Below are positions 60,912 through 64,000 of a stretch of 64,000 bases of DNA, one piece after another; positions within the stretch are counted from its first letter, which is position 1, and every line of letters starts with the position of its first letter. The notes under the pieces were generated by a model. It searched no databases. It had not been told where the DNA came from and saw only the letters and a list, made by a program, of their open reading frames with translations. Both the position numbers and the translations under genes were made by a program. The DNA is from Trichoplax sp. H2 (Eukaryota > Placozoa > Uniplacotomia > Trichoplacea): contig NOWV01000186.1 in NCBI GenBank assembly GCA_003344405.1, positions 1 through 64,000 of the forward strand, written 5' to 3'.

Positions 60912-61841
60912 TTGATGTTGATCGATCAATATCATTCTAGTCGTCAATAGCTTTACTATGATGACATGATAGCTTAGTCGTTGTTGATCAAGAATGAAAT
61001 GTCTTATTCCATACATTTGTGCTCTGTTAGGATGATTTGACGGTCTATTATGTTAAAATTATTTCATCACGATAGCGACAGGTAGTGAAATAACCTTGTA
61101 GGATTAGGATTGATAGGCAACGGCTGAGGAGGTACACGTATGGATTCATATCTACAGTAGATTCTACACCTTTTGAGTGATGAAACTACAACTCTTTGGA
61201 TAGAGTCAATGGAGTGCTTGTAGGAATCAACAACTGTAATGTATTTTCCTGTCATAAGATTGTACAGAAGGTACAGGAGAAATACACTGCGTAGTCTTAG
61301 ATCAAGATCAGTTTATTGTTAATAGATGTTAAATCATGCCATTCCAATCAGTCACAAGCAAACGGAATAGTTTAGCAACGGCTATTGGAAACAATCCTAC
61401 ACTATAAAATGAATACTCATGACCAAGACAAGCGCCAAACTTTCCCTTGAGTACATACGTGCAATTTGAATCTTCTACTTTTAAAAACAACATAATCGAC
61501 GTGATACGATGAACAGCAATATACTGTACAGTACTTAGGGTAGCCCACGGATAACAATCATTGATAACTACCTGACCATAAAGAGATTCAATACCTTACA
61601 TCAATGACTTAATCAATAGACAGACGAGCGTACATGAAAGGATATTTTCAACGCTCTTACGTACAATCCTATCATTTACTCTATAAATAATATCAATTTA
61701 CCAGAAATTGCACTATAGTCACGGTACAACAGTAAGTTGAATTATCTCCCTGAAAAATTTTCCTAATCGTTTCTACAGTATAGGTACCATCGCTTGCGCA
61801 AGGCTACAAGTTAACCGCAACAGCTATAGAATTGAAGCAAA
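60912..61841. other. Intergenic, upstream of Sel1 gene F
   Basis: AT-rich spacer. Near 61780 the sequence 'ttctacagtatagg', followed by 'gcgcaaggctac', resembles 'tcctacagtatcgcaaggac' upstream of gene A (about 27387), a possible shared upstream element. Confidence 0.35.
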
Positions 61842-63509
61842 ATGAGAGATATTTGGTCCTCCAATATTGGTATAATCACAGAATCAGTTGAATCAGAAAT
61901 ACTCGAGGATGATAATAATGAAGACATTGACGACCTCACCCAAGATATTACCTTTGATGATCTCCTTGAAGAAATTGGACATCATGATATTTTATTACTT
62001 TATCATCATCAACATATCATGGATCAACTGTATAGTGAAGCTTTCCAAAAATTTTTACAACGTACACAAACCTCTAATGATGCTCACGCACATTATAACT
62101 TAGCTTATTTCTATTATAATGGTCATGGTGTAGCAAAAAATTACAATCTTGCTTTCTATCATTATCAGCTAGCCGCTAAACAAGACCATCCTGGTGCATT
62201 ATACAATATATGCTTACTGTATGGTATTGAAGGAAATACATCACCACAAAATGTTCGCTTCATGCCACCTGACAAATTAGCTGAATTTAAAGTCACTATG
62301 TATGTTCGATCAGGAGCTCAAGGCCAATATACAAATGCCTATAGTAAATTAGTCGACAATTATCAACAGTCTGAGCTTTGGCAAGTAGCTCTCAATAAAT
62401 TATACGAACTATATTTACAGCAGATTCATTGTACCGACGATCATTCTGATAATAACCATGAAATAGCCAGTCTCTACAATCAGTTAGGTTTTATATGCAT
62501 GGTAAAATATAGTGCCAACGATGATTCCAGCGCGTTATTTCAAGCCAATCGCTTCTTTCATCAAGCAACCCAATTAGGTAATCCATCAGCCTATTTTAAT
62601 TTAGGCTTTTTCAAGTATGGTTTTGCATGTAGTCCAGACAAAGACAGAGAAAAAGAGATAGAAATGTTGGAGATTGCAGCTCGAAATGGTCATACATTAG
62701 CACAGTATCAGTTAGGCTATTATTGGCGTACTACGTTAAAGAGTCAAATTGAAAATTGCCGAAAGTCTTATGAATATTTCCAGAAAGCGTCTGTCCATGG
62801 CTATTCAGATACTTTATGTAACTTAGGATTTTTGTATGTCAATGGTATTGGTGGCGTTCAACAAGACTTTCAACTTGCTGTCGACTACTTCCGAACTGCG
62901 TCAGTGGTGGATGAACTAGCGTGCACGCAGTACGCCAAAAGAGAATGCTTCAGTTTAGGATTTATGTACGAACATGGTATCGGCGTGCCTGTCAATTTAA
63001 TGTTAGCCAGCCATTTTTATGCATATGGAGCAACTTTTCAATTAAATAGTAAAAAATCACTTTGCCATTTAGCTAAATTAATCGAAAAAGAGCACATAAC
63101 CCCATCATTCATTCGAGATGCTATTGAATTATACCAGCGTGCGATTGCTTCCAACAATCCATATATTTGTGGTTATGCTAACTACAGGCTAGGAAAGATA
63201 TATAGTAATCTAAGATTTGATGGATACTTTGACGAAGAGAAAGCGAACTGTCATTATCAGATAGCGCTAAATTGTTACCAAACCTATCCTAATCTGTTAG
63301 GCGAAGGCGGTGCAGACCACTACTACCATTTAGCAACATTATACGAAAAAGGTTACGGTGTCAGTATTGACTTTGAAAAAGCAAAAAACTATTACCTTCT
63401 ATCAATTAAAACTGCAGAAGAAAGGGTAGATGTCTACCAAGACTACTATGGTCAAAAAGCTAAAAGACGCTACAACGCCATCATCACCCAAATTGATACA
63501 GAGTCTTGA
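61842..63509 (+). CDS. Sel1-like-repeat protein F (single module)
   Basis: Intronless gene of 555 aa from ATG. An acidic N-terminal region (17-47) is followed by a helix (DQLYSEAFQKFLQR). Sel1 units are at about 83-120 (HYNLAYFYYNGHGVAKN), 249-285, 286-322, 325-357, 368-397 and 492-522. The family blocks are Trp180, LYNQLGF (211-217), LCHLAKLIEKE (407-417) and GYANYRLGKIYSN (444-456). The last Sel1 unit is YEKGYGVSIDFEKAKNYY. KRECFSLGF (366-374) ties it to A as the closest relative, without A's insertion. No signal peptide, membrane helix or catalytic motif was seen. As for its paralogues, protein binding is the inferred role. Confidence 0.9.
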   Translation: MRDIWSSNIGIITESVESEILEDDNNEDIDDLTQDITFDDLLEEIGHHDILLLYHHQHIMDQLYSEAFQKFLQRTQTSNDAHAHYNLAYFYYNGHGVAKNYNLAFYHYQLAAKQDHPGALYNICLLYGIEGNTSPQNVRFMPPDKLAEFKVTMYVRSGAQGQYTNAYSKLVDNYQQSELWQVALNKLYELYLQQIHCTDDHSDNNHEIASLYNQLGFICMVKYSANDDSSALFQANRFFHQATQLGNPSAYFNLGFFKYGFACSPDKDREKEIEMLEIAARNGHTLAQYQLGYYWRTTLKSQIENCRKSYEYFQKASVHGYSDTLCNLGFLYVNGIGGVQQDFQLAVDYFRTASVVDELACTQYAKRECFSLGFMYEHGIGVPVNLMLASHFYAYGATFQLNSKKSLCHLAKLIEKEHITPSFIRDAIELYQRAIASNNPYICGYANYRLGKIYSNLRFDGYFDEEKANCHYQIALNCYQTYPNLLGEGGADHYYHLATLYEKGYGVSIDFEKAKNYYLLSIKTAEERVDVYQDYYGQKAKRRYNAIITQIDTES

Positions 63510-64000
63510 TAGCTTATTTAAGAGATGCAACGATCGATAGGTAGATAAGCCCACGCATATCAACATACTTATGGAAAATTGTGCCATTATAATCATTATT
63601 ATTATACAGTGCATGACAGAAGATAACTGCAAATTTTCTACAATACTTGTATCATCTAAAACTACAATCTGATCATTTACAGATTGATAACTAGATAACT
63701 AAATAAACCAAAATGTATCGATATCCGCATTTATCCAAATATACAATTATCATACAGTGTATGATAGAAGGTGATTGTAAATTTTTTCTTAATATTGTCC
63801 AAAATTAGAATCTTACATATTGCAAGTAGTAAATTTATTTTATAGCTTGTATTCCGTAGCCCACAAGTGTTTACCTTGCAAGCGAAACGTGGTATGCCTC
63901 TGCACTACAAAGTAAATTAACAGACTATTCGATTGTAATTCCTATAAATATAAATAAATCGCAATGTATAGCATCAACTGTCATTCTATTGCTTAAAAAG
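63510..64000. other. 3' flank of Sel1 gene F to window end
   Basis: AT-rich. Two similar stretches, 'tacagtgcatgacagaagat' (about 63605) and 'tacagtgtatgatagaaggt' (about 63753), each followed by aactgcaaattttct or gattgtaaatttttt, indicate a degenerate direct repeat about 148 bp apart. No gene seen. Confidence 0.45.

Overview
The window is nuclear DNA of a eukaryote, most likely a small-genome animal. A placozoan (Trichoplax-like) is my best guess, by inference only. The evidence is AT-rich sequence, GT-AG introns mostly of about 100-900 bp, cytochrome P450s of the animal mitochondrial type, a near-canonical Rac GTPase with a CLLL prenylation box, and a forkhead transcription factor. I see no bacterial operons, ribosome-binding sites, CRISPR or viral genes.

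Layout. 1-11.4 kb holds three head-to-tail mitochondrial-type P450 paralogues, the first cut by the window edge. The shared exons have identical lengths in all copies, and the spliced models close exactly (1587 coding bases). 14.1-14.7 kb holds a divergent Rac-like GTPase and 22.8-23.3 kb a canonical Rac, both single-exon and on the minus strand. The 8 kb between them carries an ankyrin-like open frame, a mobile-element-like duplicated block with 14-bp terminal inverted repeats, a 220-bp tandem duplication and a 40-bp hairpin. 24-27 kb holds TGTACAGT-type repeats and a 112-bp minisatellite.

27.4-63.5 kb is dominated by six intronless genes for Sel1-like-repeat (TPR-related) proteins, here called A-F. 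A (604 aa), E (554) and F (555) have one module; B (1112), C (1108) and D (1177) are two-module proteins made of two divergent copies in tandem. Besides generic Sel1 repeats they share family-specific blocks, no signal peptides and no recognisable catalytic domain. This clustered family is the best candidate here for an undescribed system. Its function cannot be read from sequence; a cytosolic scaffold or adaptor role is inference from the repeat type. A two-exon forkhead gene (FoxM-like) lies between D and E, and its recognition-helix region is broken by an apparent one-base deletion.

The genes do not form an obvious pathway. The P450s probably act in mitochondria on unknown lipid or sterol-like substrates, and the Rac proteins in actin and NADPH-oxidase signalling. 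The long spaces between genes are AT-rich with several degenerate tandem arrays. All coordinates and splice sites were read by eye.
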